Assembly (NCBI RefSeq): GCF_041380235.1
Contig: NZ_JBGIYY010000008.1
Span: forward strand, 153,700 to 217,699
DNA length: 64,000 nt
Direction: 5' to 3'
Origin: Glaciecola sp041380235
Lineage (GTDB): Bacteria; Pseudomonadota; Gammaproteobacteria; Enterobacterales; Alteromonadaceae
Under the pieces are notes generated by a model. That model saw only the letters and a list, made by a program, of their open reading frames with translations. It made no database searches and had not been told where the DNA came from. Of the stretch, positions 32,539 through 42,712 are shown one piece after another. Made by a program: the position numbers and the translations under genes. Positions within the stretch are counted from its first letter, which is position 1; each line of letters opens with the position of its first letter.

Positions 32539-33029
32539 AGCGTTTTAGACTCAAGCGAAGCTTTCTGGCGCAGAAAATCATTGGCTGCATCTGATAAACA
32601 TCTTTTTGATAAATAGTTTCTGCCGTTTGCGTGATGCAGCATCCAACCCTGTGCTGTGCCTTCAACTTGCGTAACATCTTCCCAGAGTATTTTGCTTTCT
32701 ACCGAATCGGACGAACTGCTCACGCCTTCGTTATCGATGGTTAAGGTAAGCGTCTCATTTGCCGCGCGGCTGATCATTTGTCTGGCTAACCACCAAGGTT
32801 TCTTAAAATAAACGCTGAGAGCTTCGACTATGCCTAAAACAATAACAAACCATGCCGCATAGCCGCTAAGTTCGGTAAGCAATAATAGGGCGATACCGAA
32901 TAAGGCCAATCCGATGGATTTTAAATAAGCCGTCTTAGGATTGTTCGTCGTTACAGACTCATCAAAAGTCTCACTAAAGTGACTTTTGTCTAATACGTAG
33001 GTGGTCGAATAATGAAAGGGCGTGGTCAT
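32535..33029 (-). CDS. YcxB-like membrane protein
   Basis: A 164-residue protein with two adjacent transmembrane segments at about 35-70 (YLKSIGLALFGIALLLLTEL and YAAWFVIVLGIVEALSVYF) and a C-terminal PH-like beta domain (LTLTIDNEGVSSSSDSVESK, then ILWEDVTQVEGTAQG). This matches the YcxB-like (DUF) layout. ATGA overlap with the AEC transporter suggests it assists or regulates that permease, but the function is unknown. Confidence 0.65.
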   Translation of the reverse strand: MTTPFHYSTTYVLDKSHFSETFDESVTTNNPKTAYLKSIGLALFGIALLLLTELSGYAAWFVIVLGIVEALSVYFKKPWWLARQMISRAANETLTLTIDNEGVSSSSDSVESKILWEDVTQVEGTAQGWMLHHANGRNYLSKRCLSDAANDFLRQKASLESKTL

Positions 33030-33130
33030 TGCAAACTATGAATGCGTTAAAACCCATAGTGTAACCAGAAGTGACATCCTTAAACAGTGGTTTTAATGAA
33101 TTGATATTCCTCTAGTGAGGTAAATAGTTG

Positions 33131-33871
33131 CTATGCTTTGACACAAACGAAAGTGGCGTTGCCAGAGTGCTTATCCCACTCAATTAATTTCGTGTAGTCA
33201 TGCTCAAAAATTAAGACATCAAAGTACGGTCGTAACAAGTCATGTAACTGTTCAAAACTAAAGGCCACCATCGAATGGGTGTCTTGCCAAACTTGCCGCT
33301 CGTCGTTTTGAGTTTTTTGAATGCGAATAGAAAGCGACTGCTGCTCTGCGTTGGCCATGTAATGCCATGCCGAGGCAAATACAAACTCGCTATTGTCATG
33401 TTGTACGCTGTGGTGCTCAAATCTATGATTGCAAATAGTATCTTTGTCCACTGCGTTAAAGCAAAACATCCCGCCCTTATTAAGCCCTCGGTGCACGCTT
33501 TGAATACAGCTTTTTAGGTCAGCAATGCTTTGGCAGTAATGCAGCGAATAGAGAAAACAGGTAATTAAGTCGACCGGTTCATCGAGGATGAAGTTTGTCA
33601 TATTAGCTAAAACGAAATGTGCAGAGCCACAGCGCTCTTTCGCAATATCGAGCATCCCCTGATGAATATCTAGGCCCCTGCAGTCATATCCGTTGTCAAT
33701 AAAACACTTAATATGCTGACCAGTGCCGCATGCTAAATCAAGGTGGAGTTTACTTGAATTACCGAGTAAATGATGCGCGCGCATTGCCCATTCACTCTGC
33801 CGGCGATAGTCGATGTCACTGCACATTAAATCGTAATATTTAGATAAATCGGTGTATAGAGCGTTAGGCAC
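33131..33871 (-). CDS. SAM-dependent class I methyltransferase
   Basis: A 246-residue methyltransferase: SAM loop LDLACGTGQH (44-53), the acidic end of strand 2 (GLDIHQGML), and a motif IV-like VDLITCFLYSLHYC. The N-terminal YTDLSKYYDLMCSDIDY fits small-molecule methyltransferases. No substrate is suggested. It starts 3 bp after the YbdG-type channel stop on the same strand, so the two are co-transcribed. Confidence 0.82.
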   Translation of the reverse strand: MPNALYTDLSKYYDLMCSDIDYRRQSEWAMRAHHLLGNSSKLHLDLACGTGQHIKCFIDNGYDCRGLDIHQGMLDIAKERCGSAHFVLANMTNFILDEPVDLITCFLYSLHYCQSIADLKSCIQSVHRGLNKGGMFCFNAVDKDTICNHRFEHHSVQHDNSEFVFASAWHYMANAEQQSLSIRIQKTQNDERQVWQDTHSMVAFSFEQLHDLLRPYFDVLIFEHDYTKLIEWDKHSGNATFVCVKA

Positions 33872-33873
33872 GA

Positions 33874-35157
33874 CTATTGAGGCAACCTTAACATACGCAC
33901 ATCATTGCCGCTGGGTGCTTCATGGGCGCGCAAATTAAACTCCGGTAGTATTGCTAAGATATGATCAAAAATGTCCGATTGAATACCTTCATATTGACCC
34001 CAGTCGGTGGTGTTGGTAAAGGCATAAATTTGCACGGGCAAACCCTGGCTGCCAGGCTCTAATTGCCTAACCATCAGCGTCATACCTTGATGAATGCTCG
34101 GGTGTTGTTTCAGCAGTGCCAGTAAGTAGTGCCTAAATGTCCCTATATTGGTTAAGCGTCTGCCATTTAGCGTAATGCTCATATCGGCTTTTTTCTCGCT
34201 GTTGTCTTTTTCAATTACCGATACTTTATCGGTAATATATTGACTTAATAAGTCGGCTTTTTTTAGCCTGTTGAGCTGTTCATGACTCAAAAACGAGATG
34301 CTGCTCATTTCAATATGTACGCTTCGTTTAATTCTTCTGCCACCGGCCTCGGCCATGCCGCGCCAGTTTTTAAACGAATCAGAAATTAATGCATAGGTGG
34401 GAATAGTGGTAATGGTTTTATCCCAATTTCGCACTTTGACAGTCGTTAGCGCGATATCAATGACTTCGCCATCAGCCCCATATTTAGGCATCTCAAGCCA
34501 ATCGCCTACCGCCAGCATATTGTTAGCTGAAAGCTGAATGCCGGCCACTAATCCTAATATTGCATCTCTAAATACCAACAGCAGCACGGCTGAAAGTGCG
34601 CCAAGGCCGCTGAATAAAATCAATGGTGACTTGTTCATCAGCATCGCCGTAGCAAGGATTACGGTGAGCACGCTGGCGACTAATTTAATGGTTTGTAAGA
34701 GGCCTCGAAGCGGAAAGGACGCTTTGCTTGAGCGCTTGTCCGAAATCGCCTGAAAGATATCTAGCAGGGTAAACAAAGAAAGCAGTGCGAACAAAATAAT
34801 CCATTGGTCGGTCATTACTTCAATTACGCGCAAAAATATTACGCCATCAGGCACCCATAACTTCGCCTGCAGCTGGACGATTAAGGCTTGTATCATGAAC
34901 GAAACGCGGGTGGCTAACTTAAGCCGTAAAAGTGACGTGCGGCTTGGGGTTTGAGCATTGCTGCCTTCGCCGTAGCGCTTGTTTAAGACTTGTTTAAAAA
35001 ATCCACGAACAAGAAAATGCAGCAGCACTGCCGATATGCTGATCCACACTAATACAACTGCGTCATACCATAAAAATGGATTACCCGGCAGATGCTGCGT
35101 GAACCATTCCAGCAGTAGCTCTCTGAACTGTGCTCTTGTTTCGTTCATTTGCTTCAT
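33874..35157 (-). CDS. ybdG: YbdG-type mechanosensitive ion channel
   Basis: A 427-residue MscS-family channel. The block GLVAGIQLSANNMLAVGDW, followed by EMPKYGADGEVIDIALTTVK, TTIPTYALISDSFKNW and SGGRRIKR-like AGGRRIKRSVHIE, closely follows E. coli YbdG. Several N-terminal helices precede the pore helix. Opens on membrane tension to release solutes during osmotic down-shock; YbdG itself gives low-conductance MscM-like activity. The C-terminal NTTDWGQYEGIQSDIFDHIL is the family's carboxyl domain. Upstream spacer of 200 bp holds nothing definite. Confidence 0.9.
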   Translation of the reverse strand: MKQMNETRAQFRELLLEWFTQHLPGNPFLWYDAVVLVWISISAVLLHFLVRGFFKQVLNKRYGEGSNAQTPSRTSLLRLKLATRVSFMIQALIVQLQAKLWVPDGVIFLRVIEVMTDQWIILFALLSLFTLLDIFQAISDKRSSKASFPLRGLLQTIKLVASVLTVILATAMLMNKSPLILFSGLGALSAVLLLVFRDAILGLVAGIQLSANNMLAVGDWLEMPKYGADGEVIDIALTTVKVRNWDKTITTIPTYALISDSFKNWRGMAEAGGRRIKRSVHIEMSSISFLSHEQLNRLKKADLLSQYITDKVSVIEKDNSEKKADMSITLNGRRLTNIGTFRHYLLALLKQHPSIHQGMTLMVRQLEPGSQGLPVQIYAFTNTTDWGQYEGIQSDIFDHILAILPEFNLRAHEAPSGNDVRMLRLPQ

Positions 35158-35357
35158 TTCTCCACTTTTGCATTATTACAATGCCTTCAAGCTATGATGT
35201 TTGCTCTGCCAATACTGAACAAAGCCCACCAAACCTAGCGCTAAGCATTGTCATTTGTTGACCATGCTTATGTTAGCACTACTGCGCTGATGTTAGGTTA
35301 AGTTCGCAATAAATCAATGCTCTTGACTCGTTTATATTTAGGTTAGCAAAAGTATGA

Positions 35358-38300
35358 CTAAAACGTGTCTTTTAGTAAGTTCAGCATATCTTCAACCGAT
35401 AGTTTAGTTACTGCCTCATTGCCGGCTAACAGTGTGTCAGCTAAATCACGTTTATGCTGATGCAGTGCCACGATTTTTTCTTCAATGGTATTTTGGGTAA
35501 TTAAGCGATAAATGGTAACTGGGCGTATTTGACCCATGCGGTGCGCGCGATCGGAAGCTTGGTCTTCTACGGCAGGATTCCACCATGGATCCATGTGAAT
35601 AACGTAATCAGCGGCAGTTAAATTGAGGCCAAAGCCGCCAGCTTTTAAACTGATTAAGAATACATCACCTTCACCATTTTGAAAGGCATTTACGCGTTTT
35701 TGTCGGTCTTTTTGCGGCGTTGAGCCATCTAAGTATTGGTAGTTAAAACCCTTGGCTTCAAGATGTTGCTTGATTAATTGAAGGTGTCCTACAAACTGGC
35801 TAAAAATTAACGCTTTATGTTTATTTAGCTTTAGTTCGTCTAATAATTCATCCAGTGCAGCGAGTTTGGCGCTTGGGATATCACTTTCTGTGATCACGAG
35901 TTTTGGGTGACAGCATGCTTGACGCAGTTTCACTAATTCTGCCAGCATGCGGATGCGTTGCTCACCAGCATTTGCCTGTTTACCGCTTTGGCTAATATTG
36001 TCGATCGCGTTAAGTCTTAGTGCCTCATAAAATGCCAGCTCTTTGCTACTCATTTCAACAGGGATCGTGATTTCGGTGCGCGGGGGCAATTCTGTGAGCA
36101 CTTGATTTTTCATGCGGCGAAGTATAAAAGGCTGGATAAGTGCTTTGAGGCCCTGACTGGCCTTGCGAGCGGCGAGCGGGTCTTCTTTTGCATTTTCCAT
36201 TGGCGCAGAGAATCGCTGAGCAAAACGTTTAACATTGCCCAACAGTCCAGGGTTAATAAAACGAAATAGACTCCATAGTTCAGTTAGGTCATTTTCGATG
36301 GGCGTACCGGTGGTGATCATTTTAAAGTCGCCCCTTAGTGCATAGGCGGCTTTGGTGCGTTTCGCTAAGGGGTTTTTCAGAGCTTGAGCTTCGTCGGCAA
36401 CAATGGTGTGCCAATGCACTTGGCTAAGTAGCTCGCTTTCTCTTTGCAGTAGGCCATAGCTAATGATCACGCAATCAAATTCACTTAATTCATTGAGTAA
36501 GACTTCGCGCTGTATAGTGGTGCTTGAGTCAGCAAACAATTTGATATTTAGGGTAGGGGTAAATTTTAAGGCTTCTTGCTGCCAATTAAAGCAAACGGAG
36601 GTGGGTGCAATCACTAAACTCGGGCCTTTATTCGCTCTTGCTAGCAAGATGGCTAGCGCTTGTAAGGTCTTGCCTAAGCCCATATCGTCGGCTAAACATG
36701 CTCCAGCGCCCCAATGCGCCAGCCGCATGCCCCAGTCAAAACCGGCTAATTGGTAGTCTCTGAGTTGAGCCTGAAAAGTAGAAGGTAGCTTTGGCTCAAT
36801 AGTGTTTGCTTCGTGCATTCGTGCGCTCTGCTCATCCCAGGCGTGCAGGGTTTTCATACGCATGCCAGCGGTGGCCTCTTCGACTTGCAGGGTCGCCAGA
36901 GGGTGAAACTTACCGTCATCGGTGACTTGATTAATTAGGTCAAGCTTATGGCGTAACTCATCCGAGAGCGCCAGTATTTGTTCGCTGCCCAATTCAATAA
37001 AGCGACCATTACTGGTTTTGACTAACTCAAGAAGTTTGCGAAGCTCCAGTACTTGGTCGTTATTGACTTGCAAATTACCGGTAATATCGAACCATTCACT
37101 TTTTTTGGTGAGGGCTAACTGCAAATGCTGGCTTTCGAGCTTTTTACTTAAGCTTATTTTCTTACCCTTTGGCCAGCGCAGAACCAAGTTGATAGCAGCT
37201 TGACTAATGGCCGCTTCCAGTTGCTCTAGCGCGCCGAGAGCGGTATGCCAATCGTCTAGCGCTAGGGTATTGCCTGACATTTGCAAAAATGCCGGACAAG
37301 CTTGGTCAAGCTGATCTAATAAAGCCTGCTCGCGCATTAAGTCTCGCTGGGTTGCCACTCGCTTGCCGTTAATATCCGTGCTTAAGCTGGCATTGCCTAG
37401 CCCTGGAATAAACGCTGGACCTCTCTCGCCAAAAGGCATTACTACACAGGTAAAGGCTAGCCCCGTTTTAGTCGGCTCGATGTTTACCATTAAATTTGCA
37501 TCGCAGTCTAGGGTTTCTAAGCCTGTGTCGAGCTCTGCAATGTCCGACTGAATATTCAAAAATGGCGCAATGGCGGAGATACCGTCTAAGGCTTTTTGTT
37601 TTGCAGTGATGGGGATCAGCAAGCCGTCTTCGCCAATAATTTGCGCAACTTTAATATGTTCGGGCGAAAACACCGTGAGCTGATATTGCTGATGTGACAC
37701 ACATTTTAGCGAGTAAGGGCTTTGTTTTTTGTAAGTGCTAAGATTCTCCTGAAGATTGCCGCTTATGTCCTCGGGTAAGTCAGCAATGCTCAGGCATAGC
37801 TGGTCTCCTTGCTGGCTAACAATCAGTTCAGGCTCGCGTTTGACCAGTTCAATAGGCTGACTCAAATCCTCAGCAAGATACAAATTATCAATGCCTACTG
37901 CTGCGCTTAATGCGCTCAAACCCTGCAGGGAATATTCTGTTTTTGCATAGTAGCCCCAACCTTGTTGGGCATGAATACTGCGGCAAATTAGCTTGTCGCT
38001 ATCGCTCAAATAATCAAAAAGATCGGTTTCGGTCTTAAGCCGCTTTAGCGACACGATTCGGCCTTTACTCCAACCTGACTTACTGAGCTTTTGTTCTCGC
38101 CCTTGGATATTGTATTCATAGCTGTCGCTAAGCTCCCAAATCAGTCGAATAGGTTTTAATGGCTTTTGTGGCAGTACTTCGGGTACTTGTTCTGTACTCG
38201 GGTTAAGCGCAATAAGTTTGTCTAAAGCGATGTCCCACTGGGATTTGGTTTTTATCAGTAACGTGATATCAATAAGATGTGCGGGCAAGCTCTGCCTATC

Positions 38301-39863
38301 TTGCTGTGAACGGCCGCTAAAACTGACCGCCAGTTGTTCGCTGAATTGAGTGAACAAGGCATAGCCAAGCTGCTCAAATTTGCCTTGGCGCTGCAGCGCT
38401 AATTCAGCATGCTCAGAAAATTGGCTTTTATTACACCAAACCTGCGCCAGCAAATAGTTAAAATAGTCGAGCTGATGACACAAAAAATCCATATTTTCAG
38501 TGACGCTGTTATATTTGATATGGCTAGTGTATTCGCTAGCGGTCGAGAGGCTATGAATGCTTTTTATCAGGCCATGTGCGAGTGAAGAAAATTCATGATT
38601 AAGGGTGCGATCGCCTATTTCAAACTCGGCTTGCTGCAAAGCGTTATGAAAATAGCTGACATCACTTTGATTCGCCTGCACCATCAGCGCGAGTTTATAA
38701 AAATATCCAAGTAACCCTGGTAAATACTGTTTTTTACGTCGACTGAATTTATTTTTGGCGGCAAGTGCTTTTTCGTAGCTTTGTAAAGCGTCTTCGTTTT
38801 GACCAGTCAAAAAGCAGTAAGCGCCCTTCAATTGTAGGCCATAGCAACTATTATCCTGAGGCCTTTGAATACGCTCAAAATCGTTAAAGCGCATTTGATA
38901 TAAGTACTGCTCAGCTAACAGATGATTGCATTCGATGTTGTATTGCTCAGTGTTAGGGTCGGGGTGCGCGGCGCATACTTGCTCTAGTATGTGAATCGGA
39001 TAGTCGCAGCGTATTCCCTGCCTTTGAAATACGCGAATAAGCGTGGCTAAAGCTTGGTATTGAACAAACGAAGGTAGGGCTAAATACTGTTCTAAAGAAA
39101 ACGGCACAAAGAAGATTTCAACTAAAATTTGGTTTTGAGCATGATCAATAATTTGCGGGTTTTTATTGCATGCTAAGCTTGCTGCAAATTGTTCCATTAG
39201 GTGTAAATAGTAAAAGTCTCGAATCAGCCGACGCCTGTCTACGTCCTTTTTTTGCCAGCTATAGCTATTAACAACCGGCACTATCTCTTCTGCGGCAAGC
39301 AATATCGCGAGCAACTTGCCTGACGGTGCCTGCATTTGTTGAACTATGCCTGAGTTTGCTTGCGCCTTGCTTTGCAAATGAGCCTCATGCTTGGCTGAAA
39401 CGTCGTCGCCTGAGCGTGAGAACATGCCCGACTCGTTAGGCATATTATCAATTTCAAGGACCAAGCGATTGGCTAAAAGCGCATTGATTTGTATGCCCTC
39501 TCGATTGGGTATAATAAATGACTGTTTGGCCAGGGATTCTCTTTGTTCCACTGATAAGCGGTAGTGTTTTTTCTCGCCAGTCAAAAAGCCACTTTCGACT
39601 AGCGCGTTTACTACTTGATCTAACTTGGTAATGCCAATAGGTTTATATATGACCGCTAAAATACTCAGTACACATTGCTCACAATCGTTCAATTGTAAAA
39701 AAGCATGGTGCAAAGTGTCGATGTGTTGTTGGCTGTCAGAGTGGATTAAAGCAGCAAGCTGCATATAGATAGCTTTCTCATTGCATATTTTTGATGAAGC
39801 GAAACTACCAAATATGATGCAAGTACACAATCTATCCTGAGCATCCTTGTTCAAAATATGCAT
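35358..39863 (-). CDS. SNF2-family DEAD/DEAH-box DNA-translocating ATPase
   Basis: A 1501-residue protein. The C-terminal 450 residues are a complete Swi2/Snf2 motor: motif I LADDMGLGKTLQ (around 1060), DEAQ box (VADEAQALKN), TGTPIEND, and motif VI-type SDRAHRMGQIRPV. The first 1000 residues are helical and mixed with no family I recognise. It should translocate on duplex DNA and remodel protein-DNA or RNA polymerase contacts, as RapA/HepA relatives do, but it is not RapA. The first Met (39863) has no ribosome site; a Met at 39764 (MQLAALIHSDS) is a possible start. Monocistronic. Confidence 0.87.
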   Translation of the reverse strand: MHILNKDAQDRLCTCIIFGSFASSKICNEKAIYMQLAALIHSDSQQHIDTLHHAFLQLNDCEQCVLSILAVIYKPIGITKLDQVVNALVESGFLTGEKKHYRLSVEQRESLAKQSFIIPNREGIQINALLANRLVLEIDNMPNESGMFSRSGDDVSAKHEAHLQSKAQANSGIVQQMQAPSGKLLAILLAAEEIVPVVNSYSWQKKDVDRRRLIRDFYYLHLMEQFAASLACNKNPQIIDHAQNQILVEIFFVPFSLEQYLALPSFVQYQALATLIRVFQRQGIRCDYPIHILEQVCAAHPDPNTEQYNIECNHLLAEQYLYQMRFNDFERIQRPQDNSCYGLQLKGAYCFLTGQNEDALQSYEKALAAKNKFSRRKKQYLPGLLGYFYKLALMVQANQSDVSYFHNALQQAEFEIGDRTLNHEFSSLAHGLIKSIHSLSTASEYTSHIKYNSVTENMDFLCHQLDYFNYLLAQVWCNKSQFSEHAELALQRQGKFEQLGYALFTQFSEQLAVSFSGRSQQDRQSLPAHLIDITLLIKTKSQWDIALDKLIALNPSTEQVPEVLPQKPLKPIRLIWELSDSYEYNIQGREQKLSKSGWSKGRIVSLKRLKTETDLFDYLSDSDKLICRSIHAQQGWGYYAKTEYSLQGLSALSAAVGIDNLYLAEDLSQPIELVKREPELIVSQQGDQLCLSIADLPEDISGNLQENLSTYKKQSPYSLKCVSHQQYQLTVFSPEHIKVAQIIGEDGLLIPITAKQKALDGISAIAPFLNIQSDIAELDTGLETLDCDANLMVNIEPTKTGLAFTCVVMPFGERGPAFIPGLGNASLSTDINGKRVATQRDLMREQALLDQLDQACPAFLQMSGNTLALDDWHTALGALEQLEAAISQAAINLVLRWPKGKKISLSKKLESQHLQLALTKKSEWFDITGNLQVNNDQVLELRKLLELVKTSNGRFIELGSEQILALSDELRHKLDLINQVTDDGKFHPLATLQVEEATAGMRMKTLHAWDEQSARMHEANTIEPKLPSTFQAQLRDYQLAGFDWGMRLAHWGAGACLADDMGLGKTLQALAILLARANKGPSLVIAPTSVCFNWQQEALKFTPTLNIKLFADSSTTIQREVLLNELSEFDCVIISYGLLQRESELLSQVHWHTIVADEAQALKNPLAKRTKAAYALRGDFKMITTGTPIENDLTELWSLFRFINPGLLGNVKRFAQRFSAPMENAKEDPLAARKASQGLKALIQPFILRRMKNQVLTELPPRTEITIPVEMSSKELAFYEALRLNAIDNISQSGKQANAGEQRIRMLAELVKLRQACCHPKLVITESDIPSAKLAALDELLDELKLNKHKALIFSQFVGHLQLIKQHLEAKGFNYQYLDGSTPQKDRQKRVNAFQNGEGDVFLISLKAGGFGLNLTAADYVIHMDPWWNPAVEDQASDRAHRMGQIRPVTIYRLITQNTIEEKIVALHQHKRDLADTLLAGNEAVTKLSVEDMLNLLKDTF

Positions 39864-39900
39864 TCATCAAACGAGATTATTACTGCTGAATACCCAATGA

Positions 39901-39928
39901 TTGTCACATGTTAATAAAATGTTATGCT
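39901..39928 (+). promoter_or_regulatory. Sigma-70-type promoter of the asparagine synthetase gene
   Basis: TTGTCA and TATGCT with a 16-bp spacer, about 70 bp before the ATG at 39997, in the gap between two divergent genes. A reasonable match to the consensus in sequence and spacing. Confidence 0.5.
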
Positions 39929-39996
39929 CGTATTTCTCTTTAATGCTGTTTAATTTCAATAAGATTTGAGCAGAACATTCATAAAAGGACTTCTGC

Positions 39997-41913
39997 ATGT
40001 GCGGAATTTTTGCAGCAATGACAAGCAAGGGGCTAGCCCCGGGGCTCTGCGAAGCAGCGCTTAAGTCACTTCACCATCGGGGCCCTGATGGCGCGAACAG
40101 CTGGACTTCCAGCAATGGTAAATGGGTGCTTGGGCACACTCGACTGTCGATTATTGGCTTAAACAACGGTGAACAACCCATGGCAAGCCCGGATGGTGCC
40201 ATTCATAGTGTGGTTAATGGTGAGTTTTACGGATATCGTGACATCCGCGATAAATTACGCAATGAAGGCTATCGCTTTGCCACCGACAGCGACAGCGAAA
40301 TTGTACTGCATTTGTATCATCAACAGGGTATGCAGGCCGCTGCAAAATTGCGCGGAGAATTTGCGGTAATTATTGCAGATGAGCGAGAGCAAATGATGAT
40401 TGCTATACGTGACCGTTTTGGGATCAAGCCGCTTTACTATGCAGCGATTAATGGCAATGTGTATTTTGCTTCAGAAATAAAAGCCTTGCTCGCTTTAGGT
40501 GTGCCCGCAAAATGGGATCTAGAAGGTGCCACGGGTGGCCTTGGCCGTTCACATGAAAGCACCGAATTTGCGGGTGTCTATGCTATTCCTCAAGGTAGCT
40601 ATGCAGTGGCTAAAGATGGTGTGGTTCGCATTTATACCTATTGGGATTGGGAAATTCCCACAGTCGCACAAATGCGAGAGGACACTCGAAGTGAACAAGA
40701 AGTGGTCGAAGAATTCCGAGCCGCGCTCAAAGACTCCGTTCAGCAAAGGCTAGTGGCGGATGTTGAAGTAGCCTCTTATCTTAGCGGTGGGATTGACTCT
40801 TGTGCGGTGTTGGGTCTCGCTCAGCAATGCATGGACAAACCCATCCGCGCCTTTACCCTGACTTTTGATAATCCCCTTTTTGATGAAGCTGCAATTGCCG
40901 AGGCAACGGCTAAGCATGTAGGAGCAAGCTACCATCCTATTGCCATTACTGGTCGAGATATCGCAGATGCCTATGCCGATGCTATTTGGCATTCTGAAAC
41001 GCAAATGTTCAACGGGCATGGTGTGGCTAAATTTTTGCTCAGTCAAGCTGTCGAAAAAGCTGGTATTAAGGTGGTTTTTACCGGTGAGGGCGCTGATGAA
41101 ATGTTAGGCGGGTATCCGTTTTTTAGAACTGATGCGGTTAACAACAATCCTGATTTGAGTGACAGTGAAAAAGCGGCATTCTTGGATGAAATGTTTGGTT
41201 CAAACGAAGCAACACGCTCATTTGTGATGCCGGCTCTTGCAAAAGGAGACGAAATGCAAGCGATCCAGCGCCGCTTAGGTTGGTCTCCTGCAACGCTTAA
41301 TGTAGCCATGGTAATGAAAAACAGCGCCTCGGGATTTTTAACAGATGAGGTATATGCGCAGATGCAAGGACGCTTCTCAGTGGCAACAGGTCTAGACCGT
41401 TTGCCGATTGCACAGAGGGTTACCGGTCGTGATCATCTTAATCAGTCACTTTATATTTACGCAAAAACCGTATTGCCAAACTTTATTCTGAATTATCTAG
41501 GTGATCGCATGGAGATGGCTCATTCAATTGAGGGAAGGGTACCATTTCTTGATCATAAGCTAGCAGAAGTCGCGGCCCGTATACCGGTGAACATGAAGGT
41601 GAAAGGTATTCGTGAAAAGCATGTCTTGCGTGAAGCTGCCAAAGATGTGTTATTGCCGGAGGTATATAATCGTCAAAAGCATCCATTTACCACGCCACCT
41701 TCGCGAGATAAACATGACCCTATGTTGGCATTTTATCATGATACCTTTGCCTCTCAGGCAGCAAAAGACCAGCCAATTTACAATATGGATAAGGCCAATC
41801 AAGCCCTCGCGAATTTGTTTAACTGCCCTGATGAAAAACGTATTGCCGTTGAAGCCGGTTTGCAGCGGATCGCTAGCGTTATCATTATGCAGGACCGCTT
41901 CGCTATGACCTGA
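39997..41913 (+). CDS. Asparagine synthetase, glutamine-hydrolysing (AsnB-type)
   Basis: A 638-residue two-domain enzyme. The N-terminal glutaminase starts with the nucleophile Cys2 (MCGIFAAM) and has HHRGPDG and the NGEFYGYRDIRDKL oxyanion region. The synthetase domain carries the pyrophosphate loop SGGIDS (263-268) and FTGEGADEMLGGYPF. It converts aspartate, glutamine and ATP to asparagine in the classic enzyme. It is longer than E. coli AsnB (554), closer to AsnO/AsnB3-type paralogues that can amidate other carboxylates, so the substrate is not certain. AAAAGGA precedes the ATG. Confidence 0.88.
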   Translation: MCGIFAAMTSKGLAPGLCEAALKSLHHRGPDGANSWTSSNGKWVLGHTRLSIIGLNNGEQPMASPDGAIHSVVNGEFYGYRDIRDKLRNEGYRFATDSDSEIVLHLYHQQGMQAAAKLRGEFAVIIADEREQMMIAIRDRFGIKPLYYAAINGNVYFASEIKALLALGVPAKWDLEGATGGLGRSHESTEFAGVYAIPQGSYAVAKDGVVRIYTYWDWEIPTVAQMREDTRSEQEVVEEFRAALKDSVQQRLVADVEVASYLSGGIDSCAVLGLAQQCMDKPIRAFTLTFDNPLFDEAAIAEATAKHVGASYHPIAITGRDIADAYADAIWHSETQMFNGHGVAKFLLSQAVEKAGIKVVFTGEGADEMLGGYPFFRTDAVNNNPDLSDSEKAAFLDEMFGSNEATRSFVMPALAKGDEMQAIQRRLGWSPATLNVAMVMKNSASGFLTDEVYAQMQGRFSVATGLDRLPIAQRVTGRDHLNQSLYIYAKTVLPNFILNYLGDRMEMAHSIEGRVPFLDHKLAEVAARIPVNMKVKGIREKHVLREAAKDVLLPEVYNRQKHPFTTPPSRDKHDPMLAFYHDTFASQAAKDQPIYNMDKANQALANLFNCPDEKRIAVEAGLQRIASVIIMQDRFAMT

Positions 41914-42036
41914 GTCTTTATGAACTTTCAGCAGGCCATGTTTATCATGCTTACAGAAAATACGTGTTCGCTCGCACAGAAAGTAGGATACAATATGCGC
42001 GTGAATTCCACTTACTTACAAAAAAAAGGATTATTT

Positions 42037-42405
42037 ATGTTAGTTTCAAAAACTAAAATTGCACTACTATTGTTGTCTACATTACTTTTCACAGCTGCTT
42101 GTTCAGAGACCAAAGAAGAGTCAGTTGAAGAAGCAAAACAAGAAATGATGACCGAGCTAGAAAAAGCTGGTGAAGAGTCATCTGATATGCTTTCTGAAGG
42201 CAAAGACGCGATGTCTGAAATGGCTGCTGACGCAAAAGATTCTGCTTCAGAAATGTTTGAAGACGCAAAAGATTCAGCTAGCGAAATGGCTGAAGCTTCT
42301 TCAGAAAAAGCGAGCGAGTTAAAAGATAGCGCAGCTGAAAAAGTTAAAATGGCATGTATCGAAGCCAAGAAAGCGACTGGCGGTAACGTAGCCGATTGCG
42401 AATAA
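42037..42405 (+). CDS. Small acidic lipoprotein, helical repeats
   Basis: A 122-residue lipoprotein from the ATG at 42037, which has AAGGA 7 bp upstream; the frame opens earlier at 41920 without a ribosome site. The signal ends at the lipobox Cys22 (LLFTAAC). The mature part is acidic with repeats of about 11 residues (DAKDSASEMFE, DAKDSASEMAE, EKASELKDSAAEK), an amphipathic helix pattern like LEA/apolipoprotein-type proteins, and ends with a Cys pair. Anchored in the inner or outer membrane. Function unknown; it may protect or space the envelope. Follows AsnB and is closed by a terminator. Confidence 0.75.
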   Translation: MLVSKTKIALLLLSTLLFTAACSETKEESVEEAKQEMMTELEKAGEESSDMLSEGKDAMSEMAADAKDSASEMFEDAKDSASEMAEASSEKASELKDSAAEKVKMACIEAKKATGGNVADCE

Positions 42406-42712
42406 TTGCCATACATTGCTGAATAACTTGCCGATGGGCAACTGACAAAGGCAAGCAAACTATTTAAGTAGTAGAAAGAGCAGATTTATCTGCTCTTTTT
42501 TTTGCCCATATCGCCCGCAAGTTACCTGAGTGTGTAGCTGTGGATGTCTGTAAATTGTAAAAGATTATTGGCGCAGAATGTTACTGATTGTGCAGCAAAG
42601 GCAAGGCTTAAAAAACGAATGTGCTAGCATCTTGGCATTATCGCTGTTTGGACTTACTCGTTGTGAATGATAAATAGCAAATGAATGTGTAAATTGTTGA
42701 GGAAACCATTGG
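42406..42712. other. Spacer between lipoprotein and ADP-ribosylglycohydrolase-like gene
   Basis: About 307 bp. It holds the terminator at 42475-42502 and then about 200 bp of upstream sequence ending in the GAGGA ribosome site of the next gene. Nothing else recognised. Confidence 0.5.
42475..42502 (+). terminator. Rho-independent terminator after the small lipoprotein gene
   Basis: A 10-bp stem AAAGAGCAGA / TCTGCTCTTT with loop TTTA, followed by more T (to 42502). It lies 70 bp beyond the lipoprotein stop. Confidence 0.92.
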
